DNA from: UBA9337 sp038331135
GTDB taxonomy: Bacteria; Patescibacteriota; Minisyncoccia; Moranbacterales; UBA9337
Assembly (NCBI GenBank): GCA_038331135.1
Contig: JBBQOS010000012.1
Coordinates: 1-23,231, forward strand
DNA length: 23,231 nucleotides
Direction of reading: 5' to 3'
The translations under genes were made by a program, and so were the position numbers. Below are positions 1 through 7,158 of this stretch, in pieces. Position 1 is the first letter of the stretch; each line of letters starts with the position of its first letter. The notes under the pieces were generated by a model, which was given only the letters and a program-made list of their open reading frames with translations, was not told where the DNA came from and did no database searches.

Positions 1-258
1 TAGCTTTCTTATTCCCCAGTTTAAATTTTGGGCAAAAAATAGAGAAAAGCTAGCGAAAAATAGAAATGAAATTAAGAGAAAAAAAGTTAAATTATTGGGA
101 ATAATAAGTCGTTTGTTTTTTAAAGAATCGATTAGCCAAGCTAGAAATAGAAGTGGAATAATAATTCTAACAGATGCTAAATCAAAGCCAGGGGCTGGAT
201 TAAGGGCGATTTGAAAAGGCAAATAAAGGAAAAATAGTTTAATTAGTTTTTCTAGCAT
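1..258 (-). CDS. O-antigen ligase/polymerase-like membrane protein, N-terminal part
   Basis: An 86-codon open frame starts at ATG 258-256 on the minus strand and runs off the left edge, so only the N-terminus is visible. It begins MLEKLIKLFFLYLPFQIALN, then PAPGFDLASVR, and contains two clearly hydrophobic stretches (about residues 30-45 and 62-78) separated by a basic stretch (SLKNKR). This opening, a short amphipathic start followed by 'P..iALNPAPGFDLASVR' before the first full membrane helix, is what I associate with Wzy/O-antigen ligase-family proteins of CPR bacteria, which polymerise or ligate surface polysaccharide at the cytoplasmic membrane. The family call rests on this short piece only; another polytopic membrane protein is possible. 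It is transcribed away from everything else in the left half, with repeat-rich DNA directly upstream. Confidence 0.55.
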   Translation of the reverse strand, partial: MLEKLIKLFFLYLPFQIALNPAPGFDLASVRIIIPLLFLAWLIDSLKNKRLIIPNNLTFFLLISFLFFASFSLFFAQNLNWGIRKL

Positions 259-266
259 GAGATCAT

Positions 267-343
267 TTTAGCACGTTAACATTTTAACATATTAACATCC
301 TAGCATTAAAACAAAATAGCATTAAAACAAATTGATAAATTAG
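267..343. repeat. AT-rich dispersed repeat, copy 1
   Basis: A run of short related units: TTAGCACGTTAACATT, TTAACATATTAACAT, CTAGCATTAAAACAAAA, TAGCATTAAAACAAATT. The same vocabulary returns at 4534-4580, 5150-5240 and 7141-7220, always at or just beyond gene ends. The rest of the gap to 533 shows no gene I can support. Confidence 0.7.
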
Positions 344-501
344 CCTGTGTTTATTGGTTTTAGCTGTATTTTAAAGATATAACTATAAGGGAAAATAGTA
401 AAGAGACCTTGCGAATTTTGTTTTATTATGGAAATGTGTAAATAAATGACAAAGTACACGATATTATTACATGGGCAGTTAAGACCAAACTTCTTTTGAT
501 T

Positions 502-525
502 TGAGAGATGTTTTTTTGGTATAGT
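502..525 (+). promoter_or_regulatory. Possible promoter of the broken ATPase gene
   Basis: TATAGT at 520-525 is preceded by a TTGATT-like -35 about 18 bases upstream. The ATG at 534 lies only 8 bases after the -10, so transcripts would be leaderless or nearly so. Spacing is acceptable but the boxes are imperfect. Confidence 0.35.
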
Positions 526-533
526 TCTATTAT

Positions 534-1003
534 ATGAATGATAATTTAGAAAGTTTAGCTCATGAGTGGGTTAGAAAAGCATCGGAGGATGTTAATTAAG
601 CCTTAATGTTGAAAGTGAATATTATTGCGCGACAAGAGATATTTTTCAAGCTAGGTTTGATAAGCTAATTCGATAGCTTTTTAGTAAAAAAGATATCGAG
701 GGTGATCCATATATTATTGCTGCTATTGCCGGAGAAATTGGAAATAATTCTTTTGATCATAACATAGGAAACTGGCGAAATGTTCCTGGAATATTTTTTG
801 GATATAGCTTTTTAAATAACGCCATGACTATCATCATTGCTGACAGAGGAAGGGGAATTATGGAAACTTTAAAAAAGGTTAAACCAGGATTGGCAAACGA
901 TATGGATGCACTAACTGTTGTTTTCACGGAAAGAATTTCCGGAAGAGCACCCGAGGCGAGGGGAAACGGTTTAAAATTTGTATACGAGAATATTCGGACT
1001 TAA
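534..1003 (+). pseudogene. Broken GHKL (histidine-kinase-like) ATPase domain gene
   Basis: Starting at ATG 534, the reading (MNDNLESLAHEWVRKASEDVN) hits TAA at 597-599. Moving to the frame containing position 599, protein-like sequence continues (SLNVESEYYCATRDIFQARF), meets an in-frame TAG at 674-676, and then stays open to TAA 1001-1003. The open part shows the boxes of a GHKL ATP-binding fold: N-box GEIGNNSFDHN, G1-like box IADRGRGI and G2-like box EARGNGLKFV. The restored product would be about 155 residues, a stand-alone ATPase domain as in small CPR 'ATP-binding proteins'. One frameshift plus one nonsense codon argue for decay, although a shorter functional product from an internal start cannot be excluded. 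Confidence 0.75.
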
Positions 1004-1032
1004 CAATATAAAATTTATTTATAAAAAATCCT

Positions 1033-1127
1033 AATACGTATTGTATCTTCTATTAATAATTAGTCTCTTGCAATATACGATACAAACATATATATGCTTG
1101 ATAAATTATACGATGGTATCGTATAAT
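1033..1127 (+). promoter_or_regulatory. Promoter with embedded palindromic operator before fpg
   Basis: A -35-like TTGATA (1098-1103) and a perfect TATAAT (1122-1127) are 18 bases apart. Almost the whole spacer plus the -10 is a perfect inverted repeat, TTATACGAT-GGT-ATCGTATAA (1106-1126). Related elements sit upstream: ATACGATAC at 1075-1083 and the palindrome AATACGTATT at 1033-1042. The start site would fall near 1134, giving a leader of about 78 bases to fpg. The arrangement resembles a repressor site that blocks RNA polymerase. Confidence 0.6.
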
Positions 1128-1211
1128 GATGGTATAAAAAGTTAAGGTTAATTTTGTAGAACAAATTTAAATTAAAAAAGTTGGTGGTATGATTTAATTA
1201 AACAAAAATTT

Positions 1212-2171
1212 ATGCCGGAATTACCTGAAGTAGAAACAGTTATTAGAGATTTAAATAAAAAAATTGTAGGCTACCAGATAGTTGATTTTTGGAGTGAGTG
1301 GGCTAATGCTATTAAGGGAACTAGTCTGGGTGTTTTTCAAAAAGAAGTAAAGGGTAAAAAAATATTAAAAGTAAGAAGAATTGGTAAAAATATATTCATC
1401 GACCTCAGTCAGGGGAAAACAATTTATGTTCATTTGAAAATGACGGGACATTTGCTTTTGAAGTCTCAAAAGAATTTACAATTTCCAATTTCCAATTTAC
1501 AAAAAAACTTAAAATCTTCAATAGGAAATAAAAATAAAAAGACAAAAATAAAAGAAGATTATTTTGAAGATAGGGTTAATCAATACATAAGACATAGGTG
1601 GACTTTGAAAAAGGGAAAGGATTTTTTGGCGATGGAATTTTCGGATTTGCGAAAGTTTGGTAAAATTGTTTTGGTAGATACGGATAAGGTAAATGCTTTG
1701 CCAGAAATAAAAAAGTTGGGAATTGACGCGATGGATAAAAATTTTACTTTTAATAAATTTAAAGAAATTTTAGCTAAAAAACAAAAGAGCGTAAGTGGCA
1801 TAGTTTTGATGGATCAATATTTAATTGCCGGGATTGGCAATATTTATAGAAGTGAGATTCTTTTTGAAGCGGGAGTAGACCCCAAGAGAAGGGTAGAAAC
1901 ATTAAAAATCCTTGAAGTAGAGAGAATATTTAAGCAAATCAAAAAAATTCTTAAGAAAGCGATTAAAATGAGAGGTACTTCAGATAGCGATTATCGCGAC
2001 ACCACTGGAAAGCCAGGAAATTTTCAAACAGTTTTAAAAGTATATCGGCGAGAAGGAAAAAAATGTCTAGTTAGTCAAGCCCTCCTCAAAAACAAAAAAT
2101 GTGATAGTATAGTAGAAAGGATTAAATTGGGACAAAGGAGTGTTTTTTGGTGTAGGAAATGTCAGAAATAA
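1212..2171 (+). CDS. mutM: Formamidopyrimidine-DNA glycosylase (MutM)
   Basis: Bifunctional base-excision-repair glycosylase/AP lyase that removes 8-oxoguanine and formamidopyrimidines. It begins MPELPEVETV, giving the catalytic Pro2 and Glu3 after Met removal. K59 (RIGKN) matches the conserved beta-hairpin lysine, M77 (HLKMTG) the intercalating methionine, and SDLRKFGK the DNA-contact loop. The H2TH region lies around GIVLMDQYLIAGIGNIYRSE. The C-terminal zinc finger has C285, C297, C314 and C317. At 319 residues it is longer than the usual ~270-290. One insertion (about residues 84-115) carries four tandem 7-base repeats. The other stretches the first zinc knuckle from C-x2-C to C-x11-C. Start at ATG 1212; there is no Shine-Dalgarno site. 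Confidence 0.95.
   Translation: MPELPEVETVIRDLNKKIVGYQIVDFWSEWANAIKGTSLGVFQKEVKGKKILKVRRIGKNIFIDLSQGKTIYVHLKMTGHLLLKSQKNLQFPISNLQKNLKSSIGNKNKKTKIKEDYFEDRVNQYIRHRWTLKKGKDFLAMEFSDLRKFGKIVLVDTDKVNALPEIKKLGIDAMDKNFTFNKFKEILAKKQKSVSGIVLMDQYLIAGIGNIYRSEILFEAGVDPKRRVETLKILEVERIFKQIKKILKKAIKMRGTSDSDYRDTTGKPGNFQTVLKVYRREGKKCLVSQALLKNKKCDSIVERIKLGQRSVFWCRKCQK
1473..1500 (+). repeat. Four tandem 7-base repeats inside mutM
   Basis: The unit AATTT(A/C)C occurs four times head to tail (1473, 1480, 1487, 1494). Because 7 is not a multiple of 3, each copy is read in a different frame (within residues 88-97, QKNLQFPISNLQ region). The whole lies in a variable loop of the protein. Confidence 0.85.
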
Positions 2172-2360
2172 CTTAGCTAAAATTATGACTTGTTTGTGCT
2201 GATCATATTTGTAGGTTCAAAAAATTGGAGTTGTTATTTGGGATTTTTTTATGAGGCGACTCGTTTGTCGGCAGACAGGATTAGCGCGAATAAATATTCC
2301 AATGACTTGAATAGAAAAGATATATAATAAAAAAATTAAATAATTTTAAACAACAAATAA

Positions 2361-3548
2361 ATGAGCAAAAAACAAAAGTTGATTATTGCAAGTGTGGTAT
2401 TAGTCATCTCTGGAGTGATAGTTTATTTTACCGGACTAAGAGATACTATTCGAAAAAATAAGGTAGCTAAGCAAATTGTGGCAGAAAATGGTCAAGAAAA
2501 AACTGCAGAAAATATTGAGCCTTTGAACGAGGGGAACATTAATCCAATTTCAGGTTTAGCGTGTGAAAATTGGAATCGCCGACCAATTGCCGTGATGCAA
2601 CCAGCCGATCTTCAGGCTAGACCTGCTGCAGGATTTTCTGAGGCAGATATGGTTTTTGAGTTACCAGCCTATACTTCTTCTGTAACTAGATTATTGGGAG
2701 TTTATTCCTGCACTATACCCAAAGAAATTGGTGCTATGCGAAGCTCTCGCCACGATCATATTGCTTTAGCGGGAGCAGTGGATGCATTTTTTATTCATTG
2801 GGGAGGATCACATTTTGCACTTGATTTATTAAATAAAAATGTCATTGACCATATCGACTGCATGAATACTAATTATTGCGAAAGGTGGGATTGGCAAAAT
2901 GATGTTACCATGAGAATGGAAGATTCGGGACATATTAAAGCTGAAAAAGCCCTAGCCGCTATGAGCACAGTTGGTGGTAGAACAGAAACTAAGTTTGCTG
3001 GTTATCCACATCAAAAAGAAGCCACTTTGGAAAATAGGGGTAAGGGAGGAGAATTGAGGGTAGCTTTTGCTAGCCCCTATGATGTAAATTACACCTATGA
3101 CAGGGATGCTAATTCTTATCTAAGGACCTGGAATGATGTAAATGATGTTGATAGAAATAATAAACAACGACTTGCTCCTAAAAATATAGTGGTAATGTTT
3201 GCTAAATCAGAGCAAATTACCAATACTCAGGATTATGTAGGTAAAGGTCTAGATGATCCTTGGGCGGGAGTGGAAGAGATAAAGAAAACCGGAACAGAGA
3301 GCATCAGTGGCAGATATAATAATGTGCAAATTGGAGATCCGTGGTATGACGAGAGTGGAAGCGGAGAGGCTTACTATTATATGAATGGAAAAGAATATCG
3401 AGGAACTTGGAAAAAAGATAGCGCAAAATTAGAAAGTAAACTTTTCTTTTATGATGAGAATGAAAAAGAAATAATGTTTATACCCGGACAAATTTGGGTA
3501 GAGATTCTTGAGCCGGGACAGGTTTTAAGATGGACTCCTGCAAGTTAA
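2361..3548 (+). CDS. DUF3048 (YerB-like) membrane-anchored protein
   Basis: A 395-residue protein with an N-terminal membrane anchor (about residues 7-24) and a large external domain. The first half contains NRRPIAVMQPADLQARPAAG, then EADMVFELPAYTSSVTRLLG and IGAMRSSRHDH, which match the DUF3048 N-terminal pattern (naming residues, 'RP..G...ADiV.E', 'TR', 'iG.mRS.R'). The C-terminal part, GDPWYDESGSGEAYYYMNG then FIPGQIWVEILEPGQ, fits the DUF3048 C-terminal domain. The family is widespread in Firmicutes and CPR as exported or lipoprotein-like proteins of unknown biochemical role. A TATAAT at 2323-2328 may serve as its -10, but no good -35 is seen. holA follows after 16 bases, so the two may be co-transcribed. 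Confidence 0.85.
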   Translation: MSKKQKLIIASVVLVISGVIVYFTGLRDTIRKNKVAKQIVAENGQEKTAENIEPLNEGNINPISGLACENWNRRPIAVMQPADLQARPAAGFSEADMVFELPAYTSSVTRLLGVYSCTIPKEIGAMRSSRHDHIALAGAVDAFFIHWGGSHFALDLLNKNVIDHIDCMNTNYCERWDWQNDVTMRMEDSGHIKAEKALAAMSTVGGRTETKFAGYPHQKEATLENRGKGGELRVAFASPYDVNYTYDRDANSYLRTWNDVNDVDRNNKQRLAPKNIVVMFAKSEQITNTQDYVGKGLDDPWAGVEEIKKTGTESISGRYNNVQIGDPWYDESGSGEAYYYMNGKEYRGTWKKDSAKLESKLFFYDENEKEIMFIPGQIWVEILEPGQVLRWTPAS

Positions 3549-3564
3549 GTTAGTATAAAATAAA

Positions 3565-4533
3565 ATGATTATATTTCTTTATGGCGAAGATAATTTTCGC
3601 TCGGCTGAAAAGCTAAAACAACTCAAAGATGATTTCTTTAAAAAAAACACCTCGAATGCCACTTCGAGTGTTTTTGATTTTAGCGATGGTCAATATTGGG
3701 AAAGATTAAAAACAGCCATAAAAGCAAAAGGATTATTTTCCGAAAATTCTTTAGTGATAGTTAAAAACTTACTAACGCAGGAAAGTTTTGGTCCAAAAGA
3801 TGATCCGCTAAAATTTTTTGCAGATAATTGCAATGATTCAAATTCATTAGAAAATATTATTATTTTTTGGGAAGATGGAAAAGTTAAGAAAAATAATAAA
3901 ATATTTAAATGGTTGATTAAAAATGCGAAATGTGAGGAATTTACTAAACTTGGAGAGCTTCAATTAAGAAAATGGGTGGAGCGTAGGTTTGCAATTTTTA
4001 ATATTGACACCAAATCAATTCCTATTGAAAATTTGATTAATAATAAAAAAGGAGATTTGGTGGCGATTGACAATGAAATATTAAAGATAATTAATTTTAT
4101 CGGCAAAGATGGAATAGATAAAAATTCGAGCGACCAAATTACTAAACTAATTAATTCAAGTACTGAGGCAAATATTTTTCAAACCATAGAATTTATAGCT
4201 ACTGGCAACAAGAAACAAGCGCTAGCAACGCTCCACAGACAGCTAGAACAAGGGGATGATCCTTTTTATATCCTTTCGATGTACATTTATCAAGTCAGAA
4301 ATCTTTTGAAAATAGCCGAATTTTATTTCCAGGGAAATTCAAGTCATACTGAAATCTCAAAAATTGTAAAATTACATCCTTTTGTGGTGCAAAAAGGAAT
4401 GCAACAATTGAGAAATTTGGAACATGGAAAATTAAAAGAACTTTATAAAAAACTAGAAAAAATAGACAATGATGCTAAGATAGGAAAAATGGATATTCGA
4501 GTAGGGATGGATTTGTTGATTGTGGAAGCGTAG
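3565..4533 (+). CDS. holA: DNA polymerase III delta subunit
   Basis: Subunit of the clamp-loader complex that opens the beta sliding clamp at primer termini. The 322-residue product has the expected size and layout: an N-terminal AAA+-like domain starting MIIFLYGEDNFR (the typical 'lyGeD.fr' opening), a central region with ENIIIFWEDGKVKKNNKIFK, and a C-terminal collar domain (IEFIATGNKKQALATLHRQL, then LSMYIYQVRNLLKIAEF). HolA is divergent and recognised mainly by this pattern, so confidence is below that for mutM. It starts 16 bases after the DUF3048 gene, and its stop codon TAG abuts a copy of the AT-rich dispersed repeat. A stable hairpin sits inside its 5' coding part. Confidence 0.88.
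   Translation: MIIFLYGEDNFRSAEKLKQLKDDFFKKNTSNATSSVFDFSDGQYWERLKTAIKAKGLFSENSLVIVKNLLTQESFGPKDDPLKFFADNCNDSNSLENIIIFWEDGKVKKNNKIFKWLIKNAKCEEFTKLGELQLRKWVERRFAIFNIDTKSIPIENLINNKKGDLVAIDNEILKIINFIGKDGIDKNSSDQITKLINSSTEANIFQTIEFIATGNKKQALATLHRQLEQGDDPFYILSMYIYQVRNLLKIAEFYFQGNSSHTEISKIVKLHPFVVQKGMQQLRNLEHGKLKELYKKLEKIDNDAKIGKMDIRVGMDLLIVEA
3643..3675 (+). other. Hairpin with flanking A/T runs inside holA
   Basis: AAAAACACCTCGAA (3643-3656) pairs with TTCGAGTGTTTTT (3663-3675) around the loop TGCCAC, with a single bulged base. Stem plus U-run looks like a weak intrinsic terminator, but it is coding sequence (residues about 27-37 of HolA). Confidence 0.6.
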
Positions 4534-4580
4534 GAGCACGTTAATATATTAGCATAAAAACATTGAAACAAAATAACAAT
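4534..4580. repeat. AT-rich dispersed repeat, copy 2
   Basis: Begins directly after the holA stop: GAGCACGTTAATATATTAGC, then ATTGAAACAAAATAACAAT. Same units as at 267-343. Confidence 0.6.
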
Positions 4581-4612
4581 TATACAGAATGTTGAAATCC
4601 CAATTTCGAATA

Positions 4613-4632
4613 TCTGCCTGCCGGCCAGCAGG
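4613..4632. repeat. Short GC-rich palindromic piece
   Basis: CTGCCTGCCGGCCAGCAGG is an imperfect palindrome with far higher GC than its surroundings. Similar words occur near 2260 (GTCGGCAGACAGG) and in the larger element at 5291-5370, suggesting one dispersed family. Confidence 0.5.
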
Positions 4633-4722
4633 AATGTCCAATGACAAAATATCTAAATTATCGTACTTTTTAAATTTGGGATGTTAAATTTTTAACTCCA
4701 ACAATGACTATATATAATAATA

Positions 4723-4746
4723 AAAAACAACCAGCAGGTTGTTTTT
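4723..4746. terminator. Bidirectional intrinsic terminator (rpsT end)
   Basis: AAAAACAACC-AGCA-GGTTGTTTTT forms a perfect 10-base-pair stem with a 4-base loop and U-runs on either strand. It lies 20 bases beyond the rpsT stop on the minus strand and could also stop plus-strand transcription from holA. Confidence 0.8.
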
Positions 4747-4766
4747 GTATTAGATGTAAGTAGCCT

Positions 4767-5033
4767 TTATTTAGCTATGTTTTTTACAGATTTGTTTAAT
4801 CTTGATTTGTATCTGGAGCCGGTATTTTTCTTTAAAACTTTCTTTTGAACAGCCTTATCTAGAGCTTTGATAGATTTTTTTAAATATTCTGAGGCTACAG
4901 TAAAATCTTTATTGGCAATAGCTTCGCGTGTTTTTTTAACCGCACTACGATAGTTCCCTTTAATCTTCTTATTTTTAGCAGTCTTTCGATCAGTAACGCG
5001 CATGTATTTTTTAGCAGAATCTTTGATTGGCAT
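4767..5033 (-). CDS. rpsT: Small ribosomal subunit protein bS20
   Basis: An 88-residue, very basic protein (MPIKDSAKKYMRVTDRKTAK then NKKIKGNYRSAVKKTREAI) with the all-helical pattern of S20, which binds 16S rRNA early in 30S assembly. Matching features are the N-terminal 'S A.K..R...K...N' pattern, the central RSAVKKTREAI helix, and the C-terminal KKNTGSRYKSRLNKSVK, which corresponds to the S20 signature 'i..naA.R.kSrl...v'. It is the only complete minus-strand gene and stands alone, with its own terminator. The start is ATG 5033-5031, with no Shine-Dalgarno site. A leader hairpin ends about 15 bases before the start, which could take part in autoregulation of the kind known for bS20 in E. 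coli. Confidence 0.93.
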   Translation of the reverse strand: MPIKDSAKKYMRVTDRKTAKNKKIKGNYRSAVKKTREAIANKDFTVASEYLKKSIKALDKAVQKKVLKKNTGSRYKSRLNKSVKNIAK

Positions 5034-5047
5034 AATGTAGTTGATGG

Positions 5048-5072
5048 TTCGAATTTGATAGTCAAAATCGAA
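5048..5072 (-). promoter_or_regulatory. Leader hairpin of rpsT
   Basis: Two 11-base arms (5048-5058 and 5062-5072, based on TTCGAATTTGA) match in inverted orientation with one mismatch and a 3-base loop. It lies just upstream of the rpsT start on the minus strand. Confidence 0.45.
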
Positions 5073-5105
5073 TTCTTATTTAAATTTAAAAGGATTACTT
5101 AACTA

Positions 5106-5134
5106 TTTGTATCATAGAGTGGATTTTTTGGCAA
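5106..5134 (-). promoter_or_regulatory. Possible rpsT promoter
   Basis: Read on the minus strand: TTGCCA (5134-5129), 17 bases, then TACAAA (5111-5106) preceded by TGA, an extended -10 pattern. The boxes are not consensus but position and spacing fit the only gene in this orientation. Confidence 0.4.
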
Positions 5135-5149
5135 GAGAGTGATAATATA

Positions 5150-5240
5150 AGCATGTTGATATTTTAGCAAATTAGCACGTTAATATTAAAGCAAAGTAAC
5201 ATTAAAATATTAAAACAAGTTAGCATTAAAACAATTTGCA
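5150..5240. repeat. AT-rich dispersed repeat, copy 3
   Basis: The longest copy, built of AGCATGTTGATATT, TTAGCAAATTAGCACG, TTAATATTAAAGCA and AGTTAGCATTAAAACA units. It fills the left part of the 438-base gap between rpsT and ruvA. The right part, after the GC-rich element, is plain AT-rich DNA. Confidence 0.65.
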
Positions 5241-5290
5241 AAAAGCTATTTGTTATCAGCCATCTTAAAGTATTTAGTATTTTATATTTT

Positions 5291-5370
5291 GCCTGCCTGT
5301 GCCGTGTGCTACCGCTAAAGCTCTAGCGACACGCGGTAGTTTTAGCAACGTGAGACACCGGCAGGTAGGC
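5291..5370. repeat. GC-rich multi-stem inverted repeat
   Basis: Outer arms GCCTGCCTG (5291-5299) and CAGGTAGGC (5362-5370) can pair with one mismatch. Inner arms CTACCGC (5309-5315) and GCGGTAG (5333-5339) pair perfectly, and CGCTA/TAGCG pair inside them. The element is strikingly GC-rich within very AT-rich DNA. It could be a mobile palindromic unit or encode a structured RNA; I cannot assign it. Confidence 0.6.
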
Positions 5371-5471
5371 ATTATGTATAAATTATTGAATCTTAAATCA
5401 TACATCTCAAATCTTTTTTGTTAATTCGCTAATCCGTTAACTAATTGATAAACAACTTAGCACTATAATAT

Positions 5472-6041
5472 ATGATAGCAAAATTAACTGGAAAAATAGA
5501 ATTTTTAAGGGATAAATGGATTATTGTGGATGTTATGGGCGTGGGTTACAAAGTTTTTTTAACGGATTTTACTTTAGGAAAAATAGCTGGATCAAAAGAG
5601 GGGTCATTTTTTATTTATACTTATGTTAGGGAAGATATTTTGGCTCTTTATGGTTTTGTAAATTTGGTGGAAAAAGAAATGTTTGAATTACTTATTTCTA
5701 TTTCCGGCATAGGTCCGAAAGCGGCAATAGGAATTTTGTCTATTGCTGACCCGGTTTCTATTCAGGCGGCTATTCTAAATAATGATCCAACAATTTTAAC
5801 CAAAGTCTCTGGAGTAGGCAAAAAAACAGCCGAAAGAGTAATTTTAGAATTGCAAAATAAAGTGGCGGGCATGTCGCTCGGAGAAATGAAAGAAGCAACT
5901 ATCGATAGTGAGACGGTAGAGGTATTGATGGCGATGGGCTATAGCGCTTTCCAAGCCAGAGAAGCAATCAAATCAATTCCCAAAGAAGTTGAAAGTATTG
6001 AAGAAAAAATAAAATTTGCTCTAAAAGAAATGGGAAAGTAA
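5472..6041 (+). CDS. ruvA: Holliday junction DNA helicase subunit RuvA
   Basis: RuvA binds four-way DNA junctions as a tetramer and loads the RuvB motor for branch migration in recombinational repair. The 189-residue product starts MIAKLTGKIEFL, the typical RuvA opening of the OB-fold domain I. Domain II holds two helix-hairpin-helix motifs, at about residues 72-91 (ISISGIGPKAAIGILS) and 107-126 (LTKVSGVGKKTAERVILEL). A short linker leads to the C-terminal domain III (about 145-189, VEVLMAMGYSAFQAREAI) that contacts RuvB. No ruvB or ruvC is adjacent. A TATAAT word ends 2-3 bases before the ATG, too close to be a normal promoter for this start. No Shine-Dalgarno site is seen. Confidence 0.95.
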   Translation: MIAKLTGKIEFLRDKWIIVDVMGVGYKVFLTDFTLGKIAGSKEGSFFIYTYVREDILALYGFVNLVEKEMFELLISISGIGPKAAIGILSIADPVSIQAAILNNDPTILTKVSGVGKKTAERVILELQNKVAGMSLGEMKEATIDSETVEVLMAMGYSAFQAREAIKSIPKEVESIEEKIKFALKEMGK

Positions 6042-6150
6042 TAAAGATTAAATGGTTATATTGTTTTTAAATTGTTCCGCAAAGATTTACTAGGTTTGCT
6101 GGATAAATGATTCAGTTAAGTTAAAAGTAGGCATTGTAAGATAAGCAATT

Positions 6151-7158
6151 ATGGAAAATAATAGAGATAAGTTTATTCAAAAAAATTCTCCTTGTGGTGG
6201 ATTTTTGCAATCAAATGAATGGATAAACTTTCAAAATAAATTTGGAATAAAAAGTCATATCATATCAGACAGAAGTTTTTGGTCCAATATTTTAGAATAC
6301 AAGCTTCTATTGATTGGTAAGTATTTTTATATTCCGCGCGGTCCAGTAAATGAAAAAGATATTGAAGCAGATGAGTTGAGTAATGTTATGGGAGATTTGA
6401 TAAAATTGGCAAAAATTAATAAAGCCGCTTGGATTAGGATTGATAATTTTGGTAAAAAGATACAAAAAGCCTTAGTTGATAAAAAAAATAACGTAGTTAA
6501 AGCTCCGCATGATATGCAGCCCAAACAGCTTTTTATTATCAATATAGATATTGATGAAAAAGATATCTTAACTCAAATGAAACCCAAAACTAGATACAAT
6601 ATTAATTTAGCAGTCAAGAGGGGGGTACAGATAGAACTGATTAAAAATAACGCTACGAGTAATGCACAGATAGAAGAATTTTTAAACTTAGTTGAAAAAA
6701 CTGCTGATAGAAAGGGAATAACCTTTCATCCCAAAGAATATTATAGAAAGATGTTGGAAAATGTTAATGATAGTAATTTTAGATTATATCTGGCAAAATA
6801 TAAAAATAGAATCATTGCGGGAGCGATTATGGTTATTTATGGAGAAATAGCTATTTATTTACACGGCGCTTCAGATGACAGTGATAGAGACGCAATGGCG
6901 CCCTTCTTGTTGCAGTGGCAAATGATAAAAGACGCTAAAAATAGTGGAGTGAAAAAATATGATTTTGGCGGAGTTAGCATCGGGGAAGATAATAAAGAGC
7001 GAGAGCAAAAATGGTTGGGTGTAACTAGGTTTAAGCAAGGTTTTTCCAAAGATAATCAGCCAGTTGAATTTTCGGGCAGTTATGATATTATAATTAGCCC
7101 GATGAGATATTGGGTGTATAGATTTATTCAGAAGATAAAAAGCATTTTAATACGTTAG
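6151..7158 (+). CDS. FemAB-like peptidoglycan bridge aminoacyltransferase
   Basis: A 335-residue protein of the FemA/FemB/FemX superfamily, which transfers amino acids from aminoacyl-tRNA to the lipid-linked peptidoglycan precursor using a twin GNAT fold. Matching features are the opening GGFLQSNEWINFQNKFG, MKPKTRYNINLAVKRGVQI in the first GNAT half (the family's 'k.R..i..a.k.Gv' motif), and, in the second half, LYLAKYKNRIIAGAIMV, YLHGASDDSDRDAMAPFLLQ and KYDFGGVSIGEDNK. The final GVTRFKQGFSKDNQPVEFSGS is also typical. It probably builds or edits the peptide cross-bridge, which would link it functionally to the wall hydrolases on the right. The last codons and the stop (AGCATTTTAATACGTTAG) are themselves part of an AT-rich dispersed repeat. 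Confidence 0.88.
   Translation: MENNRDKFIQKNSPCGGFLQSNEWINFQNKFGIKSHIISDRSFWSNILEYKLLLIGKYFYIPRGPVNEKDIEADELSNVMGDLIKLAKINKAAWIRIDNFGKKIQKALVDKKNNVVKAPHDMQPKQLFIINIDIDEKDILTQMKPKTRYNINLAVKRGVQIELIKNNATSNAQIEEFLNLVEKTADRKGITFHPKEYYRKMLENVNDSNFRLYLAKYKNRIIAGAIMVIYGEIAIYLHGASDDSDRDAMAPFLLQWQMIKDAKNSGVKKYDFGGVSIGEDNKEREQKWLGVTRFKQGFSKDNQPVEFSGSYDIIISPMRYWVYRFIQKIKSILIR

Noticed and set aside
5464..5469. TATAAT as ruvA promoter
   Set aside because: It ends 2 bases before the ATG, so transcription would start inside the gene, and no -35 at proper spacing is seen.
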